NCBI RefSeq assembly: GCF_902499125.1
Contig: NZ_CABVPX010000001.1
Span: forward strand, 248,001-312,000
Source: Burkholderia arboris
GTDB lineage: Bacteria > Pseudomonadota > Gammaproteobacteria > Burkholderiales > Burkholderiaceae
Length of the DNA stretch: 64,000 nt
Direction: 5' to 3'
Shown here: positions 45,014 through 53,937 of the stretch, in pieces
Layout of the letters: each line of letters begins with the position of its first letter
How positions within the stretch are numbered: the stretch's first letter is position 1
The notes under the pieces: generated by a model
Seen by the model: the letters and a program-made list of their open reading frames with translations, nothing else
Database searches by the model: none
Told to the model about the DNA's origin: nothing
Position numbers and translations under genes: made by a program

Positions 45014-45364
45014 TCACGCGCCTTGCTTGCCCGGCGCCTGCAGGCGCCACACGCGGCCGTCCGGGTCGCGCACGGTCATGTCGCGCGTGCCCCAGTGAGT
45101 ATCCTCGAACGGCGTGACGACCTCGACGATCGGCTGCGGCTGCACCGCCTGCTCATCGGGCACCTTGAGCACGACCTGCATGGCCGGCGTCTCGCCCGGC
45201 GGCACTTCGGCGATGAACAGGAACGGACCGTCGCCGCTGCGCAACTGGCCCGAGTGGTGATCGGTTTCGAATTCCAGCTTGAAGCCCAGCGCCTGGAAGA
45301 ACTTCGCCGACTTGCCCCAGTTGTGCGTCGTCAGGTACACGGCTTCGATTCGCTCGGATGACAT
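45014..45364 (-). CDS. VOC-superfamily (glyoxalase/bleomycin-resistance-like) protein
   Basis: A 116-residue single vicinal-oxygen-chelate domain. IEAVYLTTHNWGKSAKFFQA LGFKLEF is split over residues 5-30, the standard first beta-alpha-beta unit, and HWGTRDMTVRDPDGRVWRLQ the second. Members are isomerases, dioxygenases or binding proteins; the role here is unknown. GGAGGAG lies seven bases before the ATG at 45364, and the RHH gene stops one base upstream, so translation is coupled. An in-frame ORF up to 45430 is overlap with the RHH gene. Confidence 0.88.
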   Translation of the reverse strand: MSSERIEAVYLTTHNWGKSAKFFQALGFKLEFETDHHSGQLRSGDGPFLFIAEVPPGETPAMQVVLKVPDEQAVQPQPIVEVVTPFEDTHWGTRDMTVRDPDGRVWRLQAPGKQGA

Positions 45365-45365
45365 G

Positions 45366-45542
45366 TCACTCCTCCTTGGTGGACGGCGCCGCGCCCGGCG
45401 GCGGCGCGGCCAGGTACGCGCGCAATGCATCGGCCACCAGCGCGGACAGCGACTGCTCCGTTTCGATGGCGCGATGCTTGACCTGCCGGATCAGGCCGAG
45501 CGGCAGGTACACGTTGAATTGCTTCACTTCTTCGTCGGTCAT
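45366..45542 (-). CDS. Short ribbon-helix-helix DNA-binding protein
   Basis: A 58-residue protein too short to stand out as an [23 protein letters not shown] gives the beta strand (FNVYLP) and [20 protein letters not shown] the two helices of an Arc/CopG-type repressor, followed by a Pro-Ala-rich tail. It begins an operon with the VOC and methyltransferase genes, which follow at 1 and 7 bp. There is no ribosome site before the ATG; instead a promoter with three CTAG repeats abuts it, so the mRNA is probably leaderless and autoregulated. No toxin gene is present, so this is not a plain toxin-antitoxin pair. Confidence 0.85.
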   Translation of the reverse strand: MTDEEVKQFNVYLPLGLIRQVKHRAIETEQSLSALVADALRAYLAAPPPGAAPSTKEE

Positions 45543-45544
45543 GA

Positions 45545-45577
45545 ATACTAGTATGCTAGCAATCTAGCAAATGTCAA
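45545..45577 (-). promoter_or_regulatory. Promoter with CTAG operator array for the RHH operon
   Basis: On the minus strand TTGACA (45577-45572) and CATACT (45555-45550, 16-bp spacing) form a promoter whose start would fall at or next to the ATG at 45542. CTAG occurs at 45548, 45556 and 45564, an exact 8-bp period, within ATACTAGTAT and GCTAGC palindromes filling the spacer and -10 region. Confidence 0.65.
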
Positions 45578-45656
45578 CCGCGCCTGCGGCGGAATGGATC
45601 GATTGCATCGAGGCGCGGCCCGCAGGCGGGCCGCTTGCGCGCATCGTGCGTGCGCG

Positions 45657-46478
45657 TTACCGCGCGGCCAGCCGCGTGAACAGCGCGTCGAGATCGAAAC
45701 CCGCCGTATTGATGCCGATCGTGTCGCGCAGGCACGCGCCCCACTCGGCTGCGTTGTCGAACGTGACGGTGCGCCCGGCGCCCGCCGCGTCGCGCAGCGT
45801 CAGCGCCGTGTTGAGCAACGCCGCACGGCCGTCCGGCAGCACGCGGCATGCGATCAGGTCGTTCACGAAGATCGATTCGGGATACGTCGACGTGAACCAG
45901 TTCGCGGCGTCGTAATCGATCCATTCGGCCGGCTTCAACGAGAAGCGGTAGGTCGTCTGCCAGCCGTCGGGGATCTCGAACTGCATGTCGAATTCGCCGT
46001 CGACCGGCGCGTCGACCACGCGGAACGCGCCATGCGGGGTCAATTGCCGCTCGCCGGGCACGAAGCGCAGCGGCGCGGTCAGCGTCGCGCTGCCGAAGCC
46101 GATGTCCGCGAGCCACGCCGCGCCGTCGAGATCGATGCGCAGCAGCATGTGCGTCTGCGCCGTGACGATCTCGGGCGGCCGCATCCAGCGCACGCGCGCG
46201 ATCAGCGGCGTCACGCGAAAGCCGATCGTCGTGAGCGCGGCATGGAACAGCTTGTTGAGTTCGAAGCAGTAGCCGCCGCGGCGGCGCTCGATCACCTTGT
46301 CGACGATCGCGGGCAGGTCGAGCGCGACGCGTGCGCCGGTCAGCGGATTGAGGTTTTCGAACGGGATCGCCTGCGGATGCAGCAGATGCAGCCTGCGCAA
46401 CACGTCGAGCGTCGGCTCGACCGGGCCGTCGTAGCCGATGCGGGAGAAATAGCGCGAGAGGTCGAACGAGTCAGTCAT
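45657..46478 (-). CDS. nat: Arylamine N-acetyltransferase
   Basis: A 273-residue arylamine N-acetyltransferase, which moves acetyl from acetyl-CoA to arylamines and hydrazines. The catalytic triad is clear: Cys71 in RRRGGYCFELN, His110 in AQTHMLLRI and Asp125 in WLADIGFGS. IPFENLNPLTG is the conserved N-terminal block. The ATG at 46478 is chosen because the family begins shortly before the segment FDLSRYFSRIGYDG; the ORF is open for another 39 residues. Alone on its strand after the DUF2501 gene. Confidence 0.94.
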   Translation of the reverse strand: MTDSFDLSRYFSRIGYDGPVEPTLDVLRRLHLLHPQAIPFENLNPLTGARVALDLPAIVDKVIERRRGGYCFELNKLFHAALTTIGFRVTPLIARVRWMRPPEIVTAQTHMLLRIDLDGAAWLADIGFGSATLTAPLRFVPGERQLTPHGAFRVVDAPVDGEFDMQFEIPDGWQTTYRFSLKPAEWIDYDAANWFTSTYPESIFVNDLIACRVLPDGRAALLNTALTLRDAAGAGRTVTFDNAAEWGACLRDTIGINTAGFDLDALFTRLAAR

Positions 46479-46599
46479 GAACCGGCACCGATAAAAGGGA
46501 CACGCCACGATAGCATCGCGCGACATCCCCATGTTGTGCGGCGCGATCGTCCGTCGCCGCGCGCGATGCCGGCACCGCATCGCGCGCACCCGCACGACG

Positions 46600-47292
46600 T
46601 TACGGCAGCAGCTTCAGCGCGGACGCGGCGACCGACGGCACCGAAATGCCCTGGCTCGTCGCGAACTGCACGGCCTGGCTGAGCGTCGCGGCAAGCGACT
46701 GCAACTGGCCCGGCGCGCTTTGCGCGATATACGACGCGGCCTGCATGTTCTGCGGATTCAGGCCCGACTGCAGCAGCGACGCCGCACTCGTCGAACCGAG
46801 ATTGCCGAGCCCCGACTGCAGTTGCGAATACTGCGTGAGCCCCTGCCCGAGCGACGCGAGGCCGTTGCTGAACGCCTGCTTGTCGACCGGGCCGTGCGTT
46901 GCGCCGCCGCTCGCGAACGCCTGGCCGAGCGCCTGCGACACCGACTGCTGCGCGCCACCCATCTGCGACAGCGCGGCCGGCGTCAGCGCATCGCCGCCGG
47001 ACAGCTGGCTCGCGGCTTGCTGCGCCTGCCCGGCCGCACCCGTCAGCCCCATCGCCGACGCGAGCGACGACTGGCCGGTCAGCACCTGCTGGTTCGCGCC
47101 GACATACGCCTGCAGCAACTGCGCGACACCGCCCTGCGCGGGCGCAGCTTGCTGCTGCCCGCCGGCGCCGCCGAGCAGCGATGCGCCGATCGATTGCAGG
47201 TCGAGCTGCGCGTGTGCGGCGCTACTGATCAGGATGCCGAACGCGATGCCTGCCGAGGCCAGGTGCCGGCCCGTCGCGCGAATGTGCTTCAT
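46600..47292 (-). CDS. Secreted DUF2501 protein (YjjA-like)
   Basis: A 230-residue exported protein. A signal peptide covers about residues 1-28 (ending SSAAHA), then a Gln/Ala/Gly/Ser-rich low-complexity body with repeated SLGQGL, LQSGLGNLG-like segments, and the conserved end MQAASYIAQSAPGQLQSLAA with VQFATSQGISVPSVAASALK, which is the DUF2501 core. Predicted periplasmic or secreted; function unknown. GAGGGAA precedes the ATG at 47292. Alone between the acetyltransferase and amidase genes. Confidence 0.88.
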   Translation of the reverse strand: MKHIRATGRHLASAGIAFGILISSAAHAQLDLQSIGASLLGGAGGQQQAAPAQGGVAQLLQAYVGANQQVLTGQSSLASAMGLTGAAGQAQQAASQLSGGDALTPAALSQMGGAQQSVSQALGQAFASGGATHGPVDKQAFSNGLASLGQGLTQYSQLQSGLGNLGSTSAASLLQSGLNPQNMQAASYIAQSAPGQLQSLAATLSQAVQFATSQGISVPSVAASALKLLP

Positions 47293-47608
47293 GTGTTTCC
47301 CTCGTGCCCGAATTGTCGAGGCGATATTGTCGAAGCGCGTCGCGCGCCGCCGCAACGACTGAAACACATCGAAACGAAATCAGGCCACGCGACCGCTTGC
47401 AATTCGGCGACCAACGGACACCGGCGCGCAGATTCGCGCGCGTTTGCCGCGCGATGTCATGCACGTCCTGCGATTCGTTCTCCGGTTGCATCAATCGAGG
47501 CAGGTTCCGGCATGCGCCGGCGGCGCAACGCATCGCCTCAAAACGAAACGGGCGGCTCGCCGCCGCCCGTTTCGCCCGCCTGCTACCGGCTTCCCGCCGG
47601 TCGCGACG
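47293..47608. other. Intergenic region between amidase and DUF2501 genes
   Basis: This 316-bp stretch holds the amidase terminator at its right end and should hold the DUF2501 promoter at its left. No coding frame on either strand is convincing. Confidence 0.5.
47545..47573 (-). terminator. Strong hairpin terminator after the amidase
   Basis: A 12-bp perfect stem GAAACGGGCGGC with GCCGCCCGTTTC around a 5-base loop, 36 bp past the amidase stop, followed on the minus strand by GTTTTG. Confidence 0.75.
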
Positions 47609-49093
47609 TTACGCTGCCATCCACGCCGGCAACCGCTGGCTGACCCAGTCGGCCGCTTGCTCGTAGCCGCGTGCGAGCTGCAGCACGGCGAGATCGGCGC
47701 GCGGGCGTCCGATCAGCTGCATCCCCATCGGCAGCCCCGCGTCGTTGAAGCCGACCGGCACGTTGATCACCGGGCAGCCCGCCAACGTCCACGGCACGAC
47801 CGTCTCCATCCAGCGGTGGTAGGTGTCCATCGGGCGGCCCGCGATTTCTTTCGGCCAGCGCTGGTCGACGTCGAACGGGAACACCTGCGCGGTCGGCGCC
47901 GCGATGAAGTCGTAGCGGTCGAAGAAACGCAGCACGGCCTGATGCCACGCGGTGCGCTCGACGCTCGCGTCGAACACGGCCGCGCCCTGCATCGCGAGCA
48001 GCCCTTCGACCTCGTAGATCGCCTCGGGCTTCAGCAGCGCGCGCCGCGCCGGGTCGCGATAGTGCGCGAGCAGCCCGCCGCCCGACAGCAGGTGCCGGTG
48101 CGCGAGCCACAGGCGCCAGATCCGGTCGGGCGCGAACGCCGGCAGCGCGGCATCGACGTCGCAGCCGATCTCGCGCAGCGTCGCCAGCCCCTGCTCGCAC
48201 TGCGCGAGCACGCCGGCCTCGGTCGCGAGATAGCCGTTCCAGTCGCCGACCCACGCGATGCGCTTGCCGCGCAGGTCCGCATCGAGCGGCTGCGCGAACA
48301 CGGCCGGATCTTCCGCGAGCGACAGCGGATCGTTCGCGTCGTAGCCGGCCTGGATCGCGAGCAGCTGCGCGACGTCGCCGACGGTGCGGCCCATCGGCCC
48401 TTCGATGCCGAGCTGCTGCATGTACACGTCGACGCCCGGCCAGCGCGGCACGCGGCCCTGCGACGGACGAAAGCCGTAGATGTTGCAGAACGCGGCCGGA
48501 TTGCGCAGCGAACCGCCGAAATCGCTGCCGTCCGCCACCGGCAGCATCCGCGCCGCCAGCGCCGCCGCCGTGCCGCCGCTGCTGCCGCCCGCGCTCTTCG
48601 TCAGGTCGTACGGATTGCGCGTCGCGCCATAAACCTCGTTGAACGTGTGCGAACCGAGCCCGAACTCGGGCGTATTGGTCTTGCCGATGAAGATCGCGCC
48701 GGCCGCGCGCATCCGCGCGACGCCGACGGAATCGGCCTGCGGCACGTTCTCGCGGAAGATCGGCGAGCCGTAGGTCGTCCGCAGCCCCTTCGTCATCGCC
48801 AGATCCTTCGGCGCCTGCGGCATCCCGTGCATCCAGCCGCGGTACTCGCCGCGCGCCAGCTCGGCATCCTTCTGCGCCGCTTCGGCGAGCAGCGCATCGC
48901 GGTCGCGCAGCGCGACGATCGCGTTGACCGCGCCGTTCACGCGCTCGACGTGGTCGAGATACGCGCGCATCGTCTCGACGCACGACACCGCCTGGCTGCG
49001 GATCGCCGCGGCGAGCTCGCTGGCCGACAGGCGCACGATCGGATCGACGGAAATGGAAGCGGAGGCGAGAAACTGCGGGGCGCCGTGCGGCAT
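47609..49093 (-). CDS. Amidase-signature family amidase
   Basis: A 494-residue amidase. The Ser-cisSer-Lys triad is visible: Lys96 in PQAPKDLA, the SAGGSSGG loop at residues 167-174, and Ser195 in [30 protein letters not shown] is the conserved N-terminal block. It hydrolyses amides to acid and ammonia in the cytoplasm; the family also contains GatA, but no gatB or gatC is nearby and the length and C-terminus differ. AGGAGA precedes the ATG. Divergent from the universal stress gene across a 370-bp region with a perfect 16-bp palindrome. Confidence 0.93.
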   Translation of the reverse strand: MPHGAPQFLASASISVDPIVRLSASELAAAIRSQAVSCVETMRAYLDHVERVNGAVNAIVALRDRDALLAEAAQKDAELARGEYRGWMHGMPQAPKDLAMTKGLRTTYGSPIFRENVPQADSVGVARMRAAGAIFIGKTNTPEFGLGSHTFNEVYGATRNPYDLTKSAGGSSGGTAAALAARMLPVADGSDFGGSLRNPAAFCNIYGFRPSQGRVPRWPGVDVYMQQLGIEGPMGRTVGDVAQLLAIQAGYDANDPLSLAEDPAVFAQPLDADLRGKRIAWVGDWNGYLATEAGVLAQCEQGLATLREIGCDVDAALPAFAPDRIWRLWLAHRHLLSGGGLLAHYRDPARRALLKPEAIYEVEGLLAMQGAAVFDASVERTAWHQAVLRFFDRYDFIAAPTAQVFPFDVDQRWPKEIAGRPMDTYHRWMETVVPWTLAGCPVINVPVGFNDAGLPMGMQLIGRPRADLAVLQLARGYEQAADWVSQRLPAWMAA

Positions 49094-49307
49094 GCGGGGT
49101 CTCCTGGAATCGGGATGGAATGGCGGGCCGCGTAGCGGCGGCGATCGCTCCCGGGCCGGCCGGGAGAGGCCGCGCCGCGGCCGATGTTCTACTCTACGCG
49201 ACGCCGGATCGGCGACCTCCGATATTTTCCGTCGCGATTCATTGCGGATCCGACTAAATCGGGGCGGCGCCTACCGGACCGCTCACGCCGTTCCGGCCGA
49301 TGAAATC

Positions 49308-49323
49308 GTTTATGCGCATAAAC
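49308..49323. promoter_or_regulatory. Perfect 16-bp palindrome GTTTATGCGCATAAAC
   Basis: It lies in the AT-rich part of the 370-bp region between the divergent amidase and universal stress genes. Perfect symmetry without a spacer suggests a GntR- or LacI-type operator. The rest of the region (49094-49463) shows no coding frame. Confidence 0.6.
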
Positions 49324-49463
49324 TAAAATTTCTTATATTTCTAATAGGCGCGTCACGCGGCCGCACGCGTTAACGCGATTTTTATGCGGCCGCCCGATTT
49401 CTTTAGATGGCTCGATCCGGCCGCACGCTACGCTGGAAGCATCTCGTTCCCTGGACATCGTTC

Positions 49464-49898
49464 ATGCTCAAGCTGCTGGTTCCGGTCGGTCACTCGCCCC
49501 GCTCGCTTCAGGCGGTTCGCCACGCGACATTCCTCTATCGCGAACGGTGCGCGTCGGAGATCGTGCTGATCAACGTGCAGGCGCCGCTCGAATCGACGCG
49601 GCTCGAGGCCTATTACCCGCTGTCGCGGCTGCGCTCGATCGAGGAGAAGTTCGCGTCCGACGATCTGGCGATGGCGGAACGGATTCTGCGAGAGGCCGGT
49701 GTCAGATACACCGTCGTGATGAAGGTCGGCCCGGTGGCCGACACGATCGCAACCGCGGCAGCCGAGACCGGCTGTGACGAGATCGTGGTGGTCGCGCCGC
49801 GGCACGATCCGCTGCATGCGCTGATGTCGGTATTTCGCCGCAGCGTGATGAGCCGGCTGGTGCGCATTTCGAACGTGCCGGTGACGGCCGTGCAATGA
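49464..49898 (+). CDS. Universal stress protein (UspA family)
   Basis: A 144-residue UspA-like protein. MLKLLVPVGHSPRSLQAVRH opens the alpha/beta fold with the Asp/Pro-like turn; GVRYTVVMKVGPVADTIATA and GCDEIVVVAPRHDPLHAL follow. The ATP-binding GxxGxnnnnGS loop typical of MJ0577-type members is not evident, which places it with non-nucleotide-binding Usp. It ends in the beta strand VPVTAVQ. The ATG at 49464 is the family start; an upstream frame reaches 49407. Function is stress-related but unspecified. Confidence 0.9.
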   Translation: MLKLLVPVGHSPRSLQAVRHATFLYRERCASEIVLINVQAPLESTRLEAYYPLSRLRSIEEKFASDDLAMAERILREAGVRYTVVMKVGPVADTIATAAAETGCDEIVVVAPRHDPLHALMSVFRRSVMSRLVRISNVPVTAVQ

Positions 49899-50040
49899 CG
49901 GGCATCCGGCACGGCGGCGCAGCTGACGCCGGCCGCCCGACGGGCCCGCAGCCTTGCGCCCGCGACCGTCGAACGTGCGACGAAGGACGAGGGACGTGCG
50001 GGCGCCGTGCATCGCACGCGTACCCGCCATCGTGCAGCAC

Positions 50041-50151
50041 TCAGTCGATGACCTTGCGCCAGAACACGAAATACGCGGCAGCCGACGACGCCATCAGCAG
50101 GATGGCCCACAACGGGGCAAGACTGATCAGGACGGAAGAGACGTTCAACAT
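50041..50151 (-). CDS. 36-residue single-pass membrane protein
   Basis: A very short gene starting MLNVSSVLISLAPLWAILLM and ending AAYFVFWRKVID. AGGA lies seven bases before the ATG, and the peptide is one hydrophobic helix (about residues 6-31) with a basic, probably cytoplasmic end (WRK). The size and shape match regulatory or assembly small proteins such as KdpF or CydX, but I see no sequence match to either, and no partner complex lies nearby. Coding status rests on the ribosome site and clean transmembrane pattern. Confidence 0.55.
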   Translation of the reverse strand: MLNVSSVLISLAPLWAILLMASSAAAYFVFWRKVID

Positions 50152-50486
50152 TTGGATTCCTCACTATTTCGACAGCGCTGTTCAACACGCACCTGCTTGC
50201 CGGAACCGATGCATTCATCCGCCATCGCGTTCCGTCAAATCATGTATTCATGCTATCGCTTTGAACGTCCGCACAACCGTCTCCGCCTGACCGTACCCTG
50301 ACATTCGTCAAACTCGCGCGAATCGCGCGCCGGGCCGCGCCCCCTCCTTTCCACGCAAAATCCGGAAAACAGGACGGGATCACCCCGCCCGCCCCGCCAC
50401 CTTTTTCAGCAGACGTTTACCGGGGGAAGCCCCAAGTGCTTCGTCAAACGTGTCCGCGTTACGCTTGGGCAACGAGGAGACAAACC
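50152..50486. other. Intergenic region without a recognised gene
   Basis: This 335-bp region lies between the 36-residue gene (minus) and the 82-residue exported protein (plus) and should carry both promoters. Neither strand shows a coding frame with family features. Confidence 0.5.
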
Positions 50487-50735
50487 ATGAGACGAGCCGT
50501 ACATATCGCTGTTTTTGCGCTGCTGGCCTATCTCATCGGCGATCGCGCGATCCTGCATGCGCAGGGCCGCGACGCCAGCCCGCTCGCGTGCGAGCAAGGC
50601 GCCGCGCAGGTCAAGGCCGACGCGCTTGGCCGCGGTTTCGGCGAAGCCGCCGCCGGCAGCCAGAGCGAGGCCTTCATGTCGGGCTGCCTGGTGACCGGTC
50701 GAGGCAATCAGGACGTCGCGCTGGCGAACCGTTGA
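50487..50735 (+). CDS. Small exported protein of unknown function
   Basis: An 82-residue protein beginning MRRAVHIAVFALLAYLIGDR, with a signal peptide or membrane anchor in residues 1-26 (cleavage possible after ILHA). The mature part has two cysteines (LACEQGAA, MSGCLVTG) that could form a disulfide. GAGGAG lies nine bases before the ATG. It is convergent with the LprI-domain gene. I do not recognise the family. Confidence 0.65.
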   Translation: MRRAVHIAVFALLAYLIGDRAILHAQGRDASPLACEQGAAQVKADALGRGFGEAAAGSQSEAFMSGCLVTGRGNQDVALANR

Positions 50736-50803
50736 CGGGAATCCGGTGACGTGCCGGTCGCGTTCAAGTCGAAATGGCCGAACCGAAGCCGCGCGCGCCC
50801 GCG

Positions 50804-52207
50804 TCAATTCCCGCTGTTGACCGTCATTTTCCCGATCGACGCCGCGACGGACGTCACGGTCCGGACACCGTTCACGCTGAACGTCTGCTCGCGGTCCGTA
50901 TCGTTGGCGGGAAGACGCATCGACAGTTGCGCCATCAGGCCGTCCTTGCCGTACTGACCAAACCAGTCGATCAAGCGGCCGATATAGCACGTGCCCCCGA
51001 CATGCACCGGCATGTCGCCGACGATCTCGTACGAATAGTGGCCGGGCCCATAGTTCGAATACGCGGCGCGGTCATCGCCCTGCACCGTGGACGGAACCGG
51101 GCACAGCGGCTTGCCGGCGCCCGCATCGCGCGCCTGGCTGTCGCTCACATCGCGCAGCGCCTGCTCGAGCGCCATCTGCAGCGGGCCGTCGAGCATCGTT
51201 GAACCCGTCTTGCCGTCCTTGTGCTGTTCGATCGGCACCGACAGGCGGTAGCGGTAATGCACCGTCAGCATCGGCACCCGGTCGACGACGGTAAACGGTC
51301 GCAGCAAGTAAAAATCATCGACGCCGTAGTGACTGTCGCGATACAGCGCATAGACGCGCCCGCGCAAGCGAATCCAGTCGGCCGCCTGATTCGCGCCGCG
51401 GCCATTCGTCGTGTACAGGCTGCGCTCGATCGCCCCGTTCGAATCGCCGGGCACCTCGAACTTGCCGCCGTTACGGCGCAGGACGTCGACCGACGACCAC
51501 AACCCCGTTCCGTTCGCCGCCGACTCGATCACCAGATCGCGCTGCCCGTTGCCATCCAGATCGATCAGCGTGTAGGACGCGCTCGCCTCCGTGTCGTCGC
51601 CATCGACGTGCGACGCCTTCAACGCCTTCCATTCGTCGGCTGTCACGCCGTCGGGCCGGGTCGTCGGAAACGCCGCGCCCTGCCCGTCATCGGACGCGCT
51701 GGAAAACCGCGTGACTGCCGTCCTGATCCGCAGCCGTGCGATCACCTGCTCGACGGGCGAGCTCGCATCCGTTCGTCGCGCCTGATCGACGCGCGTACGC
51801 AAATCGTCGAGCGCGGCCTTGTCTTCGGCGTCGGGGCGATAGGCGAGCACCACGGCCAATTGCGATTGCAGGTCGCTGATCCACGTCAGATAGCGTTGCT
51901 CGATACAGCCATGATCGGCGCCGCATCGATCGCGCGTCGTCAGCCAGCCGCGTTGCGCGGTCCGCAACGCAGCGCGTTGATCCTGAGGCAACACGCCGGA
52001 CAACTTCCGGTAAAAGGCCGACAGCCGGCCGTCGTCCAGATGCAGGTCGTTCGACGCGCACACGGCCTTTTCCGTCGGGCTGGATGCCTGCGCACAGTCG
52101 AGCCCTGCCGCGAAAGCGGGGAATGCGTGCGCGAGCAGCACGAGCAGCCACGTAGGCCGCAACGGCGCTTCAACGCGAAATATCACGAATGGGTTCTCGA
52201 CGGTCAT
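50804..52207 (-). CDS. Exported LprI-domain protein
   Basis: About 467 residues. A hydrophobic segment at roughly 21-34 (LLVLLAHAFPAFAAG) looks like a signal sequence. Next comes an LprI-like (DUF1311) module, residues 34-120, with Cys in GLDCAQASSPTEKAVCASND and RCGADHGCIEQRY; LprI proteins can inhibit lysozyme. The rest is beta-rich, with a calcium-style DLDGNGQRDLVIE motif near residue 235. No function is known for the long C-terminal part. The ATG at 52207 is chosen over 52399, which would add 64 arginine-rich residues. Confidence 0.75.
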   Translation of the reverse strand: MTVENPFVIFRVEAPLRPTWLLVLLAHAFPAFAAGLDCAQASSPTEKAVCASNDLHLDDGRLSAFYRKLSGVLPQDQRAALRTAQRGWLTTRDRCGADHGCIEQRYLTWISDLQSQLAVVLAYRPDAEDKAALDDLRTRVDQARRTDASSPVEQVIARLRIRTAVTRFSSASDDGQGAAFPTTRPDGVTADEWKALKASHVDGDDTEASASYTLIDLDGNGQRDLVIESAANGTGLWSSVDVLRRNGGKFEVPGDSNGAIERSLYTTNGRGANQAADWIRLRGRVYALYRDSHYGVDDFYLLRPFTVVDRVPMLTVHYRYRLSVPIEQHKDGKTGSTMLDGPLQMALEQALRDVSDSQARDAGAGKPLCPVPSTVQGDDRAAYSNYGPGHYSYEIVGDMPVHVGGTCYIGRLIDWFGQYGKDGLMAQLSMRLPANDTDREQTFSVNGVRTVTSVAASIGKMTVNSGN

Positions 52208-52410
52208 GGCGCGCTCGCGGATCGAGGCCCTGCCGGCCTCCAGCGCGGATTGTCCATCAATTGCCCGGCGGGCGAAACAGCCGGCAGAAACCGGCTCATG
52301 CCGCCGCGCCGGTCGGCGACAGCGCATTCGATTTCCGCTACAGTGGCTTGCCCGGCGCCCGGCCGCCGCGTCGCGATTCCGCTTCATCGACAACGACATC
52401 CAATCAAAAG

Positions 52411-52884
52411 ATGAGTCATCCGAACACCGAACTGATCCAGCGTTTTTACACGGCCTTCCAGCAGCGCGACATCGACGCGATGCTCGCGTGCTATGCGGAC
52501 GACATCGTCTTCAGCGATCCGGCGTTCGGCGAACTGCACGGCGAACGTGCACGCGACATGTGGCGCATGCTGGTCGCGCGGGCGCAGGAGTTTTCGCTGA
52601 CGTTCGGCGAGGTCGCGGCAGACGAACACACCGGGCGCGCGGAGTGGATCGCGCACTACCGGTTCACCGCGACCGGCCGGATGGTGGTCAACCGGATCGA
52701 CGCGCGGTTCCGGTTTCGCGACGGACGCATCGTCGAGCATCGCGACCGTTTCGACCTATGGCGCTGGGCGCGTCAGGCGCTCGGGCTGAAAGGCGCGCTG
52801 CTCGGCTGGACGCCGTTCATGCAGCGCGCGATCCGGGCGCAGGCCCGAAAGAATCTCGACGCGTATCGGGCCAAACGGAAGTAA
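52411..52884 (+). CDS. SnoaL-like (NTF2-fold) protein
   Basis: A 157-residue NTF2-like protein. MSHPNTELIQRFYTAFQQRD and MLACYADDIVFSDPAFGEL form the opening helix-strand unit typical of SnoaL polyketide-cyclase-like domains, and VNRIDARFRFRDGRIVEHRD the last sheet. Some members are ketosteroid-isomerase-type enzymes, others only bind small molecules. The last ~30 residues are helical and basic. The gene is alone between divergent and convergent neighbours. Role unknown. Confidence 0.85.
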   Translation: MSHPNTELIQRFYTAFQQRDIDAMLACYADDIVFSDPAFGELHGERARDMWRMLVARAQEFSLTFGEVAADEHTGRAEWIAHYRFTATGRMVVNRIDARFRFRDGRIVEHRDRFDLWRWARQALGLKGALLGWTPFMQRAIRAQARKNLDAYRAKRK

Positions 52885-52895
52885 GCCGCGCACCG

Positions 52896-53660
52896 CTATG
52901 GCTTCATCGTCGCGTCGATCAGGTCGTAGGCCATGTCCGGCAACACGCCGTCCGGGTTCTTGAGGCGGTTCTGGCGATACCAGCTTTCATCGGCCTCGGG
53001 ATGCGGACCGGCGAGCCCGACGCGCCCTTTGCCGTAACGGTAGGTCGCGGCCGCGATGTCGTTGTTCGGATAGGTCGCCAGCACGACGCCGCCGGAGCCG
53101 GCCGGCACGGCCGGGAGCATCGCGCCGTCCTGGTAATAGATCCAGCGCTTCTTTCCGCGCCATACGACCGGCGTCACCGTGTCGGCGATACCGTGAAGCG
53201 TCGAGCCCGGCCGGTCGACCTCGGAGTCGATGTCGCCGGCGACCAGCCGGAAACCCTGTTCGCCCGCCAGGTACGCGCCCATGCAGAGCCCCAGGTATCG
53301 CCCGCCGTTCGCCACGTACTGCCGCACGGCCTTGATTGAATTGCGCCCGATGCTGGTGGCCGCGCCGGGGATATCCTGCCCGCCGCCGGGTTGCACGTAC
53401 AACGCGGCACCGGCCAGCGCCGCAGGCGTGATCTTGAGCCGTTCCGCCGGCCCGACGTAGATCACCCGGAACCGGTAGTCCGATTCCTGCAAGCGCGCGG
53501 CAATGGCCTCGGGGCAGCCGTCGCACGCCGCAGGGCCGCGATAGACCAGTGCAACGGGCCGGCTGGCCGCGCCACGCGATGCGTCGCCGGTCGCCGCCGC
53601 ATGCATGACCGACGACGCGACGAGCAACAGCATCAGGACTATCGAATCTCTGGAACGCAT
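52896..53660 (-). CDS. Exported BPL_N-domain (glutamine-amidotransferase-like) protein
   Basis: A 254-residue protein with a signal peptide (about residues 1-22: IVLMLLLVASSVMHA) and a class-I glutamine-amidotransferase-like fold resembling the N-terminal domain of eukaryotic biotin-protein ligase. YVQPGGGQDIPGA, YLGLCMGAYLAGE (candidate nucleophile Cys) and LAGPHPEADESWY are the family blocks. Secretion outside the cytoplasm is unusual for an amidotransferase and argues for a hydrolase or binding role. The start at 53660 puts the signal peptide at the N-terminus. Convergent with the SnoaL gene, 11 bp apart. Confidence 0.82.
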   Translation of the reverse strand: MRSRDSIVLMLLLVASSVMHAAATGDASRGAASRPVALVYRGPAACDGCPEAIAARLQESDYRFRVIYVGPAERLKITPAALAGAALYVQPGGGQDIPGAATSIGRNSIKAVRQYVANGGRYLGLCMGAYLAGEQGFRLVAGDIDSEVDRPGSTLHGIADTVTPVVWRGKKRWIYYQDGAMLPAVPAGSGGVVLATYPNNDIAAATYRYGKGRVGLAGPHPEADESWYRQNRLKNPDGVLPDMAYDLIDATMKP

Positions 53661-53937
53661 GTTCTTGACCGTCGGAGTAAGAGGGATCGCGACCGCCCGG
53701 GACGAATCGACGGGCACGCACCCGTTTCCGCCCCGTGCTGTTGAAACCTGATCGCAAGCCGGGTGACAGGAAGCCTAGACGTGCGAGCGCGCCTCGTGTG
53801 TACCGTTTCCTGCGGGCTTGTGCAGAAATGTGCGGTGCCTGTCACCGGATCCGGCCCCCGCAAGCCACCCACCGGGCCACGCCAGACAAGGCCGGCTGCG
53901 CGATGCCGCCACGATTCCCGGCCCCACGCGCATCAAC

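Noticed and set aside
45366..45542. Toxin-antitoxin module
   Set aside because: The RHH protein is antitoxin-like, but the coupled genes encode a VOC protein and a methyltransferase; no toxin fold is present.
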